64,000 nt of DNA from Desulfosporosinus sp. FKB (GCF_002196705.1 NZ_NADJ01000026.1:62001-126000), one strand, 5' to 3'; positions 25,086 to 35,376 are shown, numbered from the stretch's first letter. Numbers and translations: made by a program. Notes: a model not told the origin generated them from the letters alone.

Positions 25086-27014
25086 TTAATTTCCTATGCG
25101 CCTTCTCTCGTCTTCAGGATGATATGGGACACTCGTTACTAAAATACTCTTCCTAAGAAGCAGCATAACCTTAAGTAATTGTCCTGTTTGATTATGCAAA
25201 ATGTTATGCCACAGTTTTACAGGTACATATTCCGGAATCGCAACGGTTATGGTTTCAAATTCCCCTTTCTTCTCAACGTTATCAACGTAATTCAAAAAAT
25301 CGTGAACAACTGCCCTATAGGGAGATTCAACAATTTCCAAGGGAATTTCAATGTGGTGTTCTGCCCAATGCTTCAGCAGCTTTTCCGTTCGTTTGGGATC
25401 GGAGGCAATATGAACGGCAGAAACTTGAGGCGTTAAGGCATAGGCATACCTTAATGTTTTAAGCACTATTAGGTTCAGATCATATACCGGCACAATAATT
25501 TTATTTTTATAGTCTGTAAGCTCCACATTCTCCCTTCGTTGTTTTACTTTCATCACGTAAGTGTGGAATTCAACTGTAGCTTCCCGGGTAACCTCGATGT
25601 TTTGAATTTCCCCTCGATAAACACGGTTAATACCCCGAAATATGAAAACCAGCAAAGGCATAATCAACAAAATAATCCAAGCGCCTTGGGTAAACTTAGT
25701 CGTTATAAAAACTATTAAGACCAGAAAGGAAACAATGCCTCCAAAGCTAAAAACAGCGAAGTCTGACTTCCACTTCATTCCTTTCTCCTGCCAAGTATTT
25801 TTGGCCAGACCGGCGCCCGTCAAGGTGAAGGAAATAAATACACCAATAGCGTAGAGGGGAAGCATCATATGAGTATCCCCTTGAAAAATAATGATGAGAA
25901 AACTGGAAACAAAAAATAAGGTCCAAATACCTACACTATATACTAATCGGTCCCCCAAATTTTTAAAATACCTGGGCGTAAATCCATCCCGTGCCATTAA
26001 ACTCAATAAAATAGGTAGTCCTGCATAAGGTGTGCTTGAAGCAATAATTAGTATGGCCGCTGCAGTCCCCATGAGTACAAAATAAGGAATTGTTCGTCCA
26101 AAGATGATGATACCCAATTGATTTAAGATGGTATTCCCTTCCGAAGGCTCAAGCTGATATGCACCCGCTAAATAAGTTAAACCGATTAATCCTGCTGACA
26201 CAATAACTGCAAGGATAAACAAGGTATGAATAGCTCGCTTTTGAGCAGGATTTTTAAAGGCTGTTACTCCATTGCTTACAGCCTCAAAACCCGTCAAAGC
26301 TGTTGTTCCGCCGGCAAAGGCCCGCGCCAAAATAAACCAGGTCATCTCGCCGGCAGAGGATGCTGCCTGATGCCCAGTTGCTGCGGCAGCAGGTGTCACC
26401 CCATGAGTAAAAATCTCTGTCAGTCCGGTTCCGATTAAAAGTGCCAAAGTTAAGATATAAAGATATACAGGGACAGCAAATAGTTTAGCGGATTCTTTTA
26501 AGCCTCTCAGATTAACCCAAGCCATAAAAATAATGACAAGACAATCAGCAATGACTTTATGGGGAGTGGGAGCAAGCCAGGGAAAAATCCCAGTCAGGTT
26601 TTCGATCGCCGAGCTGACGCTGACGGCAACCGTCAGGACATAATCCAAGGTCAAACTTGCCCCGGCGATCAGGCCATAGGTATCACCCAAATAAGCCTTG
26701 GCAATCGTATAGGATCCACCGCCTTCCGGATATTTCTGGATCGCTTTACGATAAACCAGGAAAATACTGATGACTAAAAGTACAATGGTAAATGAGACTT
26801 TTAAAATATAGGCAAACCCCAATGAACCGGCAAGCAGGAGGATATATAAAATCTCATCAGGAGCATACCCCTGAGACGAAATAATATCCGACCCGAAAAC
26901 CGGAATTCCTCCGCTAACCCCAACTTTTGCCTCCTCAGCATTATGCGTCGCCAAAGGATGACCGAAAATTGCTGTTCTAATTTTAAGCCATACCAACTTG
27001 TTAGTATTTGCCAT
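25086..27014 (-). CDS. APC-family permease, KimA-like potassium or amino acid transporter
   Basis: A protein of 642 residues: about twelve transmembrane segments (residues 45-470) and a cytoplasmic C-terminal domain of about 170 residues. The segments YPEGGGSYTIAKAYLG, GASLTLDYVLTVAVSVSS and NLRGLKESAKLFAVPVYLY closely follow the Bacillus KimA (YdaO) K+ importer family, in which the C-terminal domain binds cyclic di-AMP. K+ uptake is therefore the leading guess, amino acid transport the alternative. In Bacillus kimA sits behind a c-di-AMP riboswitch; none is visible here, only a 7-nt inverted repeat at 27072-27089. The start ATG at 27014 has GAGAGG at a long spacing. Divergent from the SNF2 helicase. 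Confidence 0.82.
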   Translation of the reverse strand: MANTNKLVWLKIRTAIFGHPLATHNAEEAKVGVSGGIPVFGSDIISSQGYAPDEILYILLLAGSLGFAYILKVSFTIVLLVISIFLVYRKAIQKYPEGGGSYTIAKAYLGDTYGLIAGASLTLDYVLTVAVSVSSAIENLTGIFPWLAPTPHKVIADCLVIIFMAWVNLRGLKESAKLFAVPVYLYILTLALLIGTGLTEIFTHGVTPAAAATGHQAASSAGEMTWFILARAFAGGTTALTGFEAVSNGVTAFKNPAQKRAIHTLFILAVIVSAGLIGLTYLAGAYQLEPSEGNTILNQLGIIIFGRTIPYFVLMGTAAAILIIASSTPYAGLPILLSLMARDGFTPRYFKNLGDRLVYSVGIWTLFFVSSFLIIIFQGDTHMMLPLYAIGVFISFTLTGAGLAKNTWQEKGMKWKSDFAVFSFGGIVSFLVLIVFITTKFTQGAWIILLIMPLLVFIFRGINRVYRGEIQNIEVTREATVEFHTYVMKVKQRRENVELTDYKNKIIVPVYDLNLIVLKTLRYAYALTPQVSAVHIASDPKRTEKLLKHWAEHHIEIPLEIVESPYRAVVHDFLNYVDNVEKKGEFETITVAIPEYVPVKLWHNILHNQTGQLLKVMLLLRKSILVTSVPYHPEDERRRIGN

Positions 27015-27071
27015 TTGTCAAATGCTGACCTCTCTTCCCTATCACGGCTGTCATATACAACTTGAAGCGTC

Positions 27072-27089
27072 AGGTTAGACGCCTAACCT
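27072..27089. promoter_or_regulatory. small inverted repeat in the divergent kimA-like/SNF2 spacer
   Basis: AGGTTAG (27072-27078) and CTAACCT (27083-27089) flank a 4-nt centre in the 148-nt spacer. Position is compatible with an operator for either gene, or with a short leader hairpin. Confidence 0.45.
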
Positions 27090-27162
27090 CATTTATGATA
27101 TTCTTAACTCGATTCCTGTAAAAATTAGTCTAGTTGCATTATGCCGCTAAAGGAGTAATTTC

Positions 27163-30100
27163 ATGCCTCGTTTTTTAATCTCAGAACCACAAATCATGAA
27201 ACTAGCTGATAATGACCGTGTCTATAAAAAGGGAGTCTCCTATTTTTTAACCAATAGGGTTCGTGATTGTAGCTATGACTCTGAGAAAGGTACTGTCAGT
27301 GCTTCTGTCATCGGCAATTTACGTTATGAAGTCCAGTTAGTCTTCGCAGAAGAGGGAGCCTTACACTCCTATTACTGTACCTGTCCTGCCTTTGCCGAAT
27401 ATCACGGTGCATGTAAGCACGTCATTGCAGTTCTAAAAACTATTCTGCAAAAAACAATGTCTTGGTCTAAGCCCTCGAAACAGAATCAGGCTGCGGAGAA
27501 ATTCCTTCAAGCCTTTTCTCATCAGCAGCGGGACTTTCATTTAGAAGAGCTAACCTTAAATGCAGAGCTCACTATTATGACTGGCTATCACTTATCGGCT
27601 GATTTACAGCTTAAAATTGGGCTGCAGCGCCTTTATATCGTGAAAGACTTTGAGCAATTCCTTACTGCTCTTAAAACAGGCCAATCTCTGGAATTTGGCA
27701 AACAATTCACCTTTGAGCCTCAGCGTCAAACCTTTAAGGCAGAAGATCAAGGGCTGGTTTCCATGTTGATTAAGATGTATGAACAACATGCTTCACTGCT
27801 TGAAATGCAGGGAAGCTATTATAGTTCGAATTTGTTTAAACAAAGACCCCTGCCTTTATCCGGCTATTATCTGACGAAATTTTTGGATGCAATGGACAAT
27901 AAAGAATTTCTTTGCCAGGTTAATAGTTCGACTCCACAAAGAATGCGTATTGTCAGAGATGGTCTGTCCTTGGAATTTTCTCTGAATTCCCAGGATCAAG
28001 ACCTGGCCTTGACCCTGGAATCCGCTGATATCCCCCTGCAATTGACAGCAGACGGCAGCTATTATTTGTACCATCAAACCATTTATCAGGCGACTGCAGC
28101 TCAAAAAGACCTGCTCCCATCCCTTATAAGCAGCCTGAATGGGAATGCTGCGACGGACATTGTTATTCCGGCGGCTCAAAAAGAAACGTTTGTCTCCGAA
28201 TCCTTGCCCATGATTGAAAAAATAGGAACGATCTCTATTGACCCCATCTTAGAAGACAAATTCAGTCAAGATATGTTAGAAGCCAAACTATTCTTTGATC
28301 GCTCCGAAGATATGAGCATTACGGCCCGCTTAGAATTTCATTACGGAAATGTTGCCATAAACCCTTTCACCTCAACTCGTGACATTACCACTAACTCCGC
28401 CGATGAGACCATCCTCATTCGATCCATCACACAAGAACGGACAATCCTTAGTATTTTGGAGCAGGCCGAATTTATTGTTTCCAAAGGACGCATTTACCTT
28501 GATGACGACGATAAAATCTTTGAATTCATAGCCAAAGGAATCCCCCTGCTGCAGAATCTGGCCGAGATATACTATTCCGATCAATTCAAACTCAAAATTC
28601 GTTCCGCTCCGACCTTCTTCGGTCAAGTTCGTTTAAATGAAACGTCAGACATCCTTGAAGTATCCTTTCAATACAACGATATTGATCCCAGCGAATTAAC
28701 AGATTTATTTTATTCCCTGCATTTAAAGAAAAAATACCACCGCCTGCGCGATGGTTCCTTTCTTGATTTAAACCAACCTGAGTTAACCTCCGTTGCTCAG
28801 CTCTTTGATAATTTAAATCTCAATGTCAAAGATCTGGACCAAAAACTTATTAATCTTCCTAAATACCGGGCCATGTATATTGACAGTTTTCTCCGTCAGG
28901 CTAATCTCCCCGGAATGCAGCGCAACAAGGCCTTTAAACAACTCGTGCAAAGCGTTCTTGAGCCACAGGATGGAGACTATGAACTTCCCGCAGATGTGAG
29001 TCCTGTTTTGAGAGATTACCAGAAGACAGGGTTTCAATGGTTAAAGACTTTAGCTGCCTGCGGTTTAGGCGGTATTCTAGCCGATGACATGGGCCTGGGC
29101 AAGACTCTCCAGATTCTCTCTTTCATTTTATCCGAAAAAAAGACATCATCAGATCCTGCCCTGGTTATAGCCCCTACCTCACTGATTTATAACTGGCAGA
29201 CAGAAGCCCAAAAGTTTACACCCTCTCTAAAAATTCTTGTCATCGATGGAACACCGCAGGAAAGACAAGCTCAAATAGAAGGTATCAGCCAGTGGGATCT
29301 TGTTGTTATCTCCTATCCTATTATTCGCCGTGAGATTGACAATTTGAAGGATGTTATGTTTTCCTATTGCTTTCTTGATGAAGCCCAGCATATCAAAAAC
29401 TCACAAACCCTGAATGCTAAATCTGTTCAACAAATTCAAGCCAAAGGGTATTTTGCCTTAACAGGAACGCCTATCGAAAATTCCCTTTCTGAGCTATGGT
29501 CTCTTTTTAATTTTATCATGCCAGGCTATCTCCTCACCTACCCGGAATTTCGCAAAAAGTTCGAAGTCCCCATTGCCAAAGGAGAAGAAACGCCTCTTAC
29601 CGAGTTAAGCCGCCATGTGAATCCATTCATCTTACGCCGTCTGAAAAAAGATGTTCTTAAAGAACTGCCGGATAAAATTGAAACTCAGCTTTATGCGTCT
29701 TTAACAGAAGAACAGAAAAAACTGTACCTTGCTTATTTACAAGAAGCAAAAGGTCAGATAGCTCAAGAGCTGGCTGTTGCAGGCTTTAATAAAAGTCACA
29801 TTAAGATTCTCGCAGCTCTTACCAGGCTTCGGCAGATTTGCGGCCACCCAGCCATGTTCCTCAATGATTACGCCGGCGAAAGCGGAAAAATGCTTCTCTT
29901 GCAGGAAGTCATCACAGATGCCTTGGGCAGCGGCCACCGCATCCTTCTTTTTTCCCAGTTCACCACCATGCTGGATCTTATTGAGAAGTTCTTAGACTCA
30001 CAGAACATTGAACATTTCTATCTTTCAGGAGCGACCAAAGCTGCCGAGCGGCTGAAAATGGCCAACGCTTTTAATGCAGGAAGCGGCCAGGTCTTTTTAA

Positions 30101-30396
30101 TTTCATTAAAGGCCGGGGGAACTGGCCTCAATTTAATTGGTGCTGACATGGTTATTCATTACGATCCCTGGTGGAACCCCGCAGTGGAAGATCAAGCCAC
30201 AGACCGAGCTCACCGAATTGGCCAAAAAAACTCTGTTCAAGTGATTCGACTTATTGCTCAAGGAACTGTTGAAGAAAAAATCAGTGCTTTGCAAGCGAAA
30301 AAAAAAGCTCTCGTAGATTCCGTGATTCAACCTGGAGAAACGTTCCTTTCCAAGTTGTCTGAGGAGGAGCTTAAAGAAATTTTTGATTTGAGTTAA
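27163..30396 (+). CDS. SWIM zinc finger SNF2-family helicase
   Basis: A protein of 1077 residues, a DNA-translocating ATPase of the Swi2/Snf2 class. The N-terminal SWIM zinc site is C72-x-C74...C84-x-H86 (CTCPAFAEYHGACKH). A long bacterial SNF2-associated region spans about 110-600, then the helicase core: motif I DDMGLGKT near 642-649, DEAQ near 736-739, SLTGTPIEN-type text (FALTGTPIEN) in motif III, QFTTMLDLI and the motif V/VI pair SLKAGGTGLNL and DRAHRIGQ towards the C-terminus. All motifs are intact. Homologues are common in Firmicutes and of poorly known role, probably transcription or repair related. The ATG at 27163 follows AAAGGAG. Ends in a strong hairpin. Confidence 0.93.
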   Translation: MPRFLISEPQIMKLADNDRVYKKGVSYFLTNRVRDCSYDSEKGTVSASVIGNLRYEVQLVFAEEGALHSYYCTCPAFAEYHGACKHVIAVLKTILQKTMSWSKPSKQNQAAEKFLQAFSHQQRDFHLEELTLNAELTIMTGYHLSADLQLKIGLQRLYIVKDFEQFLTALKTGQSLEFGKQFTFEPQRQTFKAEDQGLVSMLIKMYEQHASLLEMQGSYYSSNLFKQRPLPLSGYYLTKFLDAMDNKEFLCQVNSSTPQRMRIVRDGLSLEFSLNSQDQDLALTLESADIPLQLTADGSYYLYHQTIYQATAAQKDLLPSLISSLNGNAATDIVIPAAQKETFVSESLPMIEKIGTISIDPILEDKFSQDMLEAKLFFDRSEDMSITARLEFHYGNVAINPFTSTRDITTNSADETILIRSITQERTILSILEQAEFIVSKGRIYLDDDDKIFEFIAKGIPLLQNLAEIYYSDQFKLKIRSAPTFFGQVRLNETSDILEVSFQYNDIDPSELTDLFYSLHLKKKYHRLRDGSFLDLNQPELTSVAQLFDNLNLNVKDLDQKLINLPKYRAMYIDSFLRQANLPGMQRNKAFKQLVQSVLEPQDGDYELPADVSPVLRDYQKTGFQWLKTLAACGLGGILADDMGLGKTLQILSFILSEKKTSSDPALVIAPTSLIYNWQTEAQKFTPSLKILVIDGTPQERQAQIEGISQWDLVVISYPIIRREIDNLKDVMFSYCFLDEAQHIKNSQTLNAKSVQQIQAKGYFALTGTPIENSLSELWSLFNFIMPGYLLTYPEFRKKFEVPIAKGEETPLTELSRHVNPFILRRLKKDVLKELPDKIETQLYASLTEEQKKLYLAYLQEAKGQIAQELAVAGFNKSHIKILAALTRLRQICGHPAMFLNDYAGESGKMLLLQEVITDALGSGHRILLFSQFTTMLDLIEKFLDSQNIEHFYLSGATKAAERLKMANAFNAGSGQVFLISLKAGGTGLNLIGADMVIHYDPWWNPAVEDQATDRAHRIGQKNSVQVIRLIAQGTVEEKISALQAKKKALVDSVIQPGETFLSKLSEEELKEIFDLS

Positions 30397-30403
30397 ATAA
30401 TCA

Positions 30404-30445
30404 ATGAACAAGGCGCATCCAATTTATTGGGTGCGCCTTGTTCAT
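30404..30445. terminator. terminator-like hairpin after the SNF2 gene
   Basis: 17-nt arms ATGAACAAGGCGCATCC (30404-30420) and GGGTGCGCCTTGTTCAT (30429-30445), pairing with one wobble. No T-run follows, so termination may be partial. Confidence 0.65.
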
Positions 30446-30489
30446 GTACTCTTCAGATACTATATTAGAGACACCTATACCAATGATGC

Positions 30490-30543
30490 GGGAGCTTTAC
30501 CGCCTTTCCATACAATGAGTTCACTCTTGTGGGCGAAGCTCCC
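30490..30543. other. hairpin with 38-nt loop in the SNF2-kdgK spacer
   Basis: Exact arms GGGAGCTT (30490-30497) and AAGCTCCC (30536-30543), followed inside by CGCC/GGGCG complementarity. It is 64 nt downstream of the kdgK stop on the minus strand, where it could end the uronate operon transcript; no T-run was seen. Confidence 0.45.
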
Positions 30544-30606
30544 TTCCTTATAGGTCTATATTTATAGGTCATATTTTTCGAGGATGTGATATTCATTATC
30601 TCGTAT

Positions 30607-31608
30607 TTAGCGTTGGACTCGCAGCATAGAATCTCCCTGAAGAAGCGATTCCACTTCTCCCAGGGTGACTAAGTTAACGTCACCTGGAATGGTATGCTTC
30701 AATACTGATGCGGCGACTGCAAAATCCAGGGATTTTTGAGGGCCATAATTGGACAATTGGCCATAAATCAAGGCACCAAAGAAGGCGTCCCCTCCCCCGA
30801 TCCGATCCACAATCTCCAGCGCATACTCAGGCGCTGTATACAAGGTGCTTCCGTCAAATAACCAGGCAGAAAAAAGGTGACGATTGGCAGATTGGCTTTT
30901 ACGCAGTGTATTAAGGACTTGTTTAAAACCAAAACGGTCCATTAACTGCGAGGCTAAGTCCTGATAGGTGTTGGAGGAAGTTGCCCTAATGCCAAAGATA
31001 GTCTCCGCTTCGACCGGACCTATTCCCGAGACGATATCCACCTGTTCTAAAATGGGGGCCATAACCTCTCCGGCCCGTTGTGGTGACCAGAGTTTTTGGC
31101 GGTAATTGAAATCACAGCTAACGGTAAGCCCTAATTTTTTAGCCGTTTTTACACCCTCTAAGACAGCTGCCGCACATCCTTCGCCTAAAGCCGGCGTGAT
31201 TCCTGTAATATGAAACCAGTCTTTATCTTGTAAGAGAGTCTCCCAAGCAATTTCCGTTTCCCTTAATTCACTGACAGAAGAATCAGCACGATCATAAATG
31301 ACTTGAGAGGCTCTCTGAGAAAATCCGGCTTCAGCAAAATAAATACCTAAGCGTTTTCCGCCCCAAAGCATTGATTCCGTATTGACACCATAGCGGCGCA
31401 GATGCTGGTTCGCCGAATGGCCTAAGGGATTGTCGGGCAGTTTACTGACAAAATAACTATCTGCTCCTAAGCAGGCCAGAGTTACACATACGTTGGCTTC
31501 ACTCCCGCCGTACACTGCCTCAAACTGTTCCGCCTGCACCAAGCGTTGATAGCCTGGCGGTGACAGCCGAAGCAGTAATTCTCCAAAGGCTATGACCTTC
31601 TGATTCAT
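30607..31608 (-). CDS. kdgK: 2-keto-3-deoxygluconate kinase
   Basis: A PfkB-family sugar kinase of 333 residues that phosphorylates 2-keto-3-deoxygluconate to KDPG in the cytoplasm. N-terminal FGELLLRLSPPGY and the YGGSEANV loop fit KdgK; the catalytic base is in GGGDAFFGAL (C-terminal PfkB signature). It is the last gene of the hexuronate operon, directly after the KDPG aldolase, which supplies the next step, so function is well supported by both sequence and context. Confidence 0.92.
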   Translation of the reverse strand: MNQKVIAFGELLLRLSPPGYQRLVQAEQFEAVYGGSEANVCVTLACLGADSYFVSKLPDNPLGHSANQHLRRYGVNTESMLWGGKRLGIYFAEAGFSQRASQVIYDRADSSVSELRETEIAWETLLQDKDWFHITGITPALGEGCAAAVLEGVKTAKKLGLTVSCDFNYRQKLWSPQRAGEVMAPILEQVDIVSGIGPVEAETIFGIRATSSNTYQDLASQLMDRFGFKQVLNTLRKSQSANRHLFSAWLFDGSTLYTAPEYALEIVDRIGGGDAFFGALIYGQLSNYGPQKSLDFAVAASVLKHTIPGDVNLVTLGEVESLLQGDSMLRVQR

Positions 31609-31631
31609 AATACCACTCCTAGCGTAGACTC

Positions 31632-32279
31632 CTAAACTCGCTTGCGGGCTGAACTAATGGCCTCCACAAACTGTCGGGCTGTGGACGTAATCAGATCATA
31701 ATTTCCCGTTTTAGCCCCTGCGGTAAGTTCACTCCCCACACCAACAGCTAAACAGCCATTTTTGATCCATTCGCCGACGTTATCCAAGCTGACTCCGCCT
31801 GTTGGAATGATTTGCACCTGGGGAAGCGGCCCTTTAACCGCCTTGACATATGCAGGCCCATAGGCATTACCCGGGAATAACTTGACTACATCTGCCCCTG
31901 ACTCCATCACCGTAACCATTTCTGTGATAGTTTGAGCACCGGGCATTACAAGTTTTCGATAGCGATTTGCCAACCGAACAACCTCGGGATTAAAACTGGG
32001 ACTGACAATAAACTCTGCTCCCGCCAGCAGACAGACGCGTGCTGTCTCACTGTCCAGGACTGTACCGGCTCCAAGGACAATTTCTCCCTGTCTATAGGTA
32101 TTAGCTAATTCCTGAATAGCTGCCAGGGCTCCCGGAACTGTCATAGTAATCTCGATAATGTCAATCCCGCCCGCGCGGCAGGCTTCCGTGATACGGATCG
32201 CCTGTTCGGCGTTTTCTGCCCTGACTACTGCCACAATTCCTGTGTTTATGACACGCTGCAAGCTTTCTTCTTTTGTCAT
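31632..32279 (-). CDS. kdgA: KDPG/KHG aldolase
   Basis: A class I aldolase of 215 residues that splits 2-keto-3-deoxy-6-phosphogluconate into pyruvate and glyceraldehyde 3-phosphate. The Schiff-base Lys lies in DVVKLFPGN and the catalytic Glu in DIIEITM; PTGGVSLDNV is the phosphate-binding loop. The start is the ATG at 32279 preceded by GAGAGGTG; a longer frame from 32354 overlaps uxaA and adds non-family residues. The gene sits between uxaA and kdgK. Confidence 0.93.
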   Translation of the reverse strand: MTKEESLQRVINTGIVAVVRAENAEQAIRITEACRAGGIDIIEITMTVPGALAAIQELANTYRQGEIVLGAGTVLDSETARVCLLAGAEFIVSPSFNPEVVRLANRYRKLVMPGAQTITEMVTVMESGADVVKLFPGNAYGPAYVKAVKGPLPQVQIIPTGGVSLDNVGEWIKNGCLAVGVGSELTAGAKTGNYDLITSTARQFVEAISSARKRV

Positions 32280-32307
32280 TGATTTGCACCTCTCAACCTC
32301 TGCGAAA

Positions 32308-33795
32308 CTACAAAGTAACTCCGCTCTTAAATATAGCAATCTCCCTAAATCCAAGTTTCTCGGATTGAGTTTTATTGCCGTTAGCTATCGTTAAAACATG
32401 ATCCCAAAACTCCAGCGCTAAATCGTCCATACTCAGGCCTTCCAAAAGCCTGCCGGCATTAAAATCCATCCAATTAGTTTTATGCTTAAACAATTCCGAA
32501 TTCGTAGCAATTTTGAGAGTTGGTACGCAAGTACCTAAGGGAGTACCTCGCCCTGTTGTGAAGAGGATTAATTGGCATCCCGCAGCCGCCAAAGCCGTGG
32601 AAGCCACCATATCATTGCCCGGAGCCGAAAGAAGATTCAATCCTCTGGCGTGAACTCTCTCCGCATATTTAAGAACATCAACGACTTGTGAATTGCCGCC
32701 TTTTTGAGTGCACCCCAAGGCTTTATCTTCCAACGAACTTATGCCCCCTTGCTTATTGCCAGGGGATGGGTTTTCATAAATTGGTTGTTCATGAAAAGCA
32801 TAATATGCTTTAAAATCGTTAATTAAGCTGACGGTTTTCTCAAAGACCTCTTGATTTAGAGCACGATTCATTAAGATAGTTTCTGCTCCAAACATTTCCG
32901 GAACCTCGGTAAGAATCGTCGAACCGCCTTGAGCTATAAGGTGATCAGAAAAACGCCCTACCAAAGGATTGGCGGTGATCCCGGAAAAGCCATCAGAACC
33001 GCCGCATTTCAATCCCACAGTCAGCTCCGCAACAGAGCATCCTTCCCGTTTAAAGGATCGAACGTAATCCGCAAGTTGGAGTACTAATTGGACACCGGTC
33101 TCAATTTCGTCCTCTACCTCTTGAGCCACCATAAATTTAACACGTTCCGGGTCATAGTCTCCTAAACGCTTCTTTATTTCAGCAATATTGCTGTTCTCAC
33201 AGCCCAAGCCCAAAACCAGAACGCCTCCGGCATTGGGGTGATGGATTAAATCGGCCAGAATCTGCTGGGTCAAGAGTTGATCTTCACCCATTTGAGAACA
33301 TCCATAAGGATGCTTAAACTCGAAGACCCCATCTATAGTCTCGCGTTGTTTCAGAGTTTCCCCAGCAGTTTTAGCAATAAGTTCGGCAATTCTATTGACA
33401 CAGCTGACCGTGGGAATTACCCATATCTCATTGCGTATCCCCACCTTGCCGTCGGTCCGGCGAAAACCCTGGAACGTTGCCGCCGGAGCAGGATTCACGC
33501 TATCAGTTTTTCTGGGGGAATAGTGATAAGTGAGAACTTCGCCAAGGTTTGTTTTCAAATTATGAGTATGGACCCATTGCCCTTGGGGAATATCTTCAGC
33601 AGCTTTTCCAATGGGAAAGCCATATTTAACGATATTCTCACCAGCGTGAATTTCCTGAAGTGCCACCTTATGTCCGCCGGGAATATCCCTCAGAGGACAA
33701 ACCTCACCTTCATTATATGAAACGATCTCTCCTGCTCGAAGGTTTTTTAAGGCAACGGCGACGTTATCTCGAGCGTTTAGTTTTAAGAGATCCAT
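32308..33795 (-). CDS. uxaA: altronate dehydratase
   Basis: A protein of 495 residues converting D-altronate to 2-keto-3-deoxygluconate. It has the N-terminal SAF-type domain (about 1-95) joined to the large C-terminal dehydratase domain with the conserved HPYGCSQMGEDQ, LKCGGSDGFSGI and TTGRGTPLG segments. The ATG at 33795 has AGGAGTT eight bases upstream; the longer frame to 33873 overlaps uxaB. It lies 19 nt downstream of uxaB. Confidence 0.93.
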   Translation of the reverse strand: MDLLKLNARDNVAVALKNLRAGEIVSYNEGEVCPLRDIPGGHKVALQEIHAGENIVKYGFPIGKAAEDIPQGQWVHTHNLKTNLGEVLTYHYSPRKTDSVNPAPAATFQGFRRTDGKVGIRNEIWVIPTVSCVNRIAELIAKTAGETLKQRETIDGVFEFKHPYGCSQMGEDQLLTQQILADLIHHPNAGGVLVLGLGCENSNIAEIKKRLGDYDPERVKFMVAQEVEDEIETGVQLVLQLADYVRSFKREGCSVAELTVGLKCGGSDGFSGITANPLVGRFSDHLIAQGGSTILTEVPEMFGAETILMNRALNQEVFEKTVSLINDFKAYYAFHEQPIYENPSPGNKQGGISSLEDKALGCTQKGGNSQVVDVLKYAERVHARGLNLLSAPGNDMVASTALAAAGCQLILFTTGRGTPLGTCVPTLKIATNSELFKHKTNWMDFNAGRLLEGLSMDDLALEFWDHVLTIANGNKTQSEKLGFREIAIFKSGVTL

Positions 33796-33814
33796 GGTTT
33801 TAACTCCTATCAAT

Positions 33815-35341
33815 TTATTTATTGAGAAAGGACCGTTCAATTGCCTTTTTAACACCATCCTGGAGAATGGCATACAAATCGGCTCCGACTTTTTCTGCTA
33901 AGCCGGTGATCTCATTAAGATCTTGTCCCCAAACCTTTGTTTCTGCAAATATCCTGCGTACGAGATGCAAGACGGATTCTAAACTTTGATCACATTCTGA
34001 CCAGGCAGCCTGCATCATTTGTAATGTTGCGAGATCATCTTTCATATCAACGTCTTTATCGCCAATACGACATTTCATGACGGTGCCTTCAACAGTTCCG
34101 CGATAAACTGCGAAAAGAGCTGCCATGGAGAAACAGAGTTTATAGGGCAGCAAGCCGGTCTTTTTGGTATAGTTCAAGAGTGAAGGCAAGACACGGGTTT
34201 TAAATTTGGAGGTCGAATTTAACAGGATGCTCAATAGATAATGTTTAATATAGGGATTCTCAAATCTTTCCAAGACGGACTGAGCATACTCCGTCAACAT
34301 TGACTCGTCAAGGTCCACTGAGGGAATGATTTCCTCGAAAATAACTTCTCGAGTATAGCGTCCTAACACATCATGCTCGACCATTTCGCCCACCGTTTCC
34401 AAGCCATAGAGAAACGCTACCGGAACACTAGAGGTATGAGCACCGTTTAGAATACGAACTTTGCGTGTGCGGTAGGGTGTCATATCCCCTGTCCAAATCA
34501 CATTCAGACCTGCTTCTACGAATGGAAGTTTTTCTTGAACTCCTTCGGCTCCTTCAATGACCCAGAGATGAAAGAGTTCTCCCGTATCCATCAATTGATC
34601 CTTATAGCCTAATTGATTAGTGAGCTCAGCAATTTCATCTTTGGGATAACCAGGGACCACTCGATCCACCAGTGTATTAAAGAAGCGGTTATGTTCCTCA
34701 AGCCAGGTTTTAAAGGCTTCAGGCCAACCCCATTCAGCTGCCAGGCGAAGAATAATACCTTTAAGCTGATCTCCATTACGATCAATCAATTCACAAGGAA
34801 GGATGGTCATCCCTTTTTGAGGATCGCCGGCAAAATGCTGGTAGCGGTGATAAAGATAAACAGCGAGCTTTCCGGGGAAGGACGCTGGAGGAGTATCCTC
34901 CGGACGGTCACTGGGGTTATAGACAATGCCGGCTTCCGTTGTATTAGAAACGACATATTCGATCTCAGGGTTTTCCGCACATTTTAAAAATTCCTGCCAC
35001 TCTGTATACATATCTATTCCCCGGCTGATGGAACGGATAATTTGCTCTCGGCTTACCGCTTCCCCCTGACTCATTCCTCTTAGGATTAGAGTATAGAGAC
35101 CGTCTTGAGCGTTTAATTGAGGAATTAATCCCGCCGGCAGAGGAGAAACAACCACTACCCGACCGTTAAAAAGGCCTTTTTGATTCATTTCGTGAACCAT
35201 CCAATCCACAAAGGCCCGCAAAAAATTACCTTCACCAAATTGGATAATCTTCTCCGGAAGTTGTTTAGAATCCTTACCAATATCTAATCCTTCAGGAAAA
35301 TGGAAATTCCCTTCTAACAGTGATCTATTTAATTGCAACAT
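33815..35341 (-). CDS. uxaB: altronate oxidoreductase (tagaturonate reductase)
   Basis: A mannitol-dehydrogenase-family enzyme of 508 residues that reduces D-tagaturonate to D-altronate with NADH. The IIQFGEGNFLRAFVDWMVH segment near the N-terminus is the nucleotide-binding hallmark of this group, and the VRILNGAHTSSVPVAFLYG segment holds the catalytic Lys/Asn/His cluster. Start ATG at 35341 with GGGGGAG upstream; a TTG at 35344 is immediately before. Next to uxaA as in other hexuronate operons, but the uxaC isomerase that usually supplies its substrate is absent here. Confidence 0.92.
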   Translation of the reverse strand: MLQLNRSLLEGNFHFPEGLDIGKDSKQLPEKIIQFGEGNFLRAFVDWMVHEMNQKGLFNGRVVVVSPLPAGLIPQLNAQDGLYTLILRGMSQGEAVSREQIIRSISRGIDMYTEWQEFLKCAENPEIEYVVSNTTEAGIVYNPSDRPEDTPPASFPGKLAVYLYHRYQHFAGDPQKGMTILPCELIDRNGDQLKGIILRLAAEWGWPEAFKTWLEEHNRFFNTLVDRVVPGYPKDEIAELTNQLGYKDQLMDTGELFHLWVIEGAEGVQEKLPFVEAGLNVIWTGDMTPYRTRKVRILNGAHTSSVPVAFLYGLETVGEMVEHDVLGRYTREVIFEEIIPSVDLDESMLTEYAQSVLERFENPYIKHYLLSILLNSTSKFKTRVLPSLLNYTKKTGLLPYKLCFSMAALFAVYRGTVEGTVMKCRIGDKDVDMKDDLATLQMMQAAWSECDQSLESVLHLVRRIFAETKVWGQDLNEITGLAEKVGADLYAILQDGVKKAIERSFLNK

Positions 35342-35376
35342 CAATGACTCCCCCTTAAAGAATTCGCATGACGGTA

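Noticed and set aside
27015-27162. c-di-AMP (ydaO) riboswitch upstream of the KimA-like gene
   Set aside because: The 148-nt spacer lacks the conserved ydaO motif blocks; only a short inverted repeat is present.
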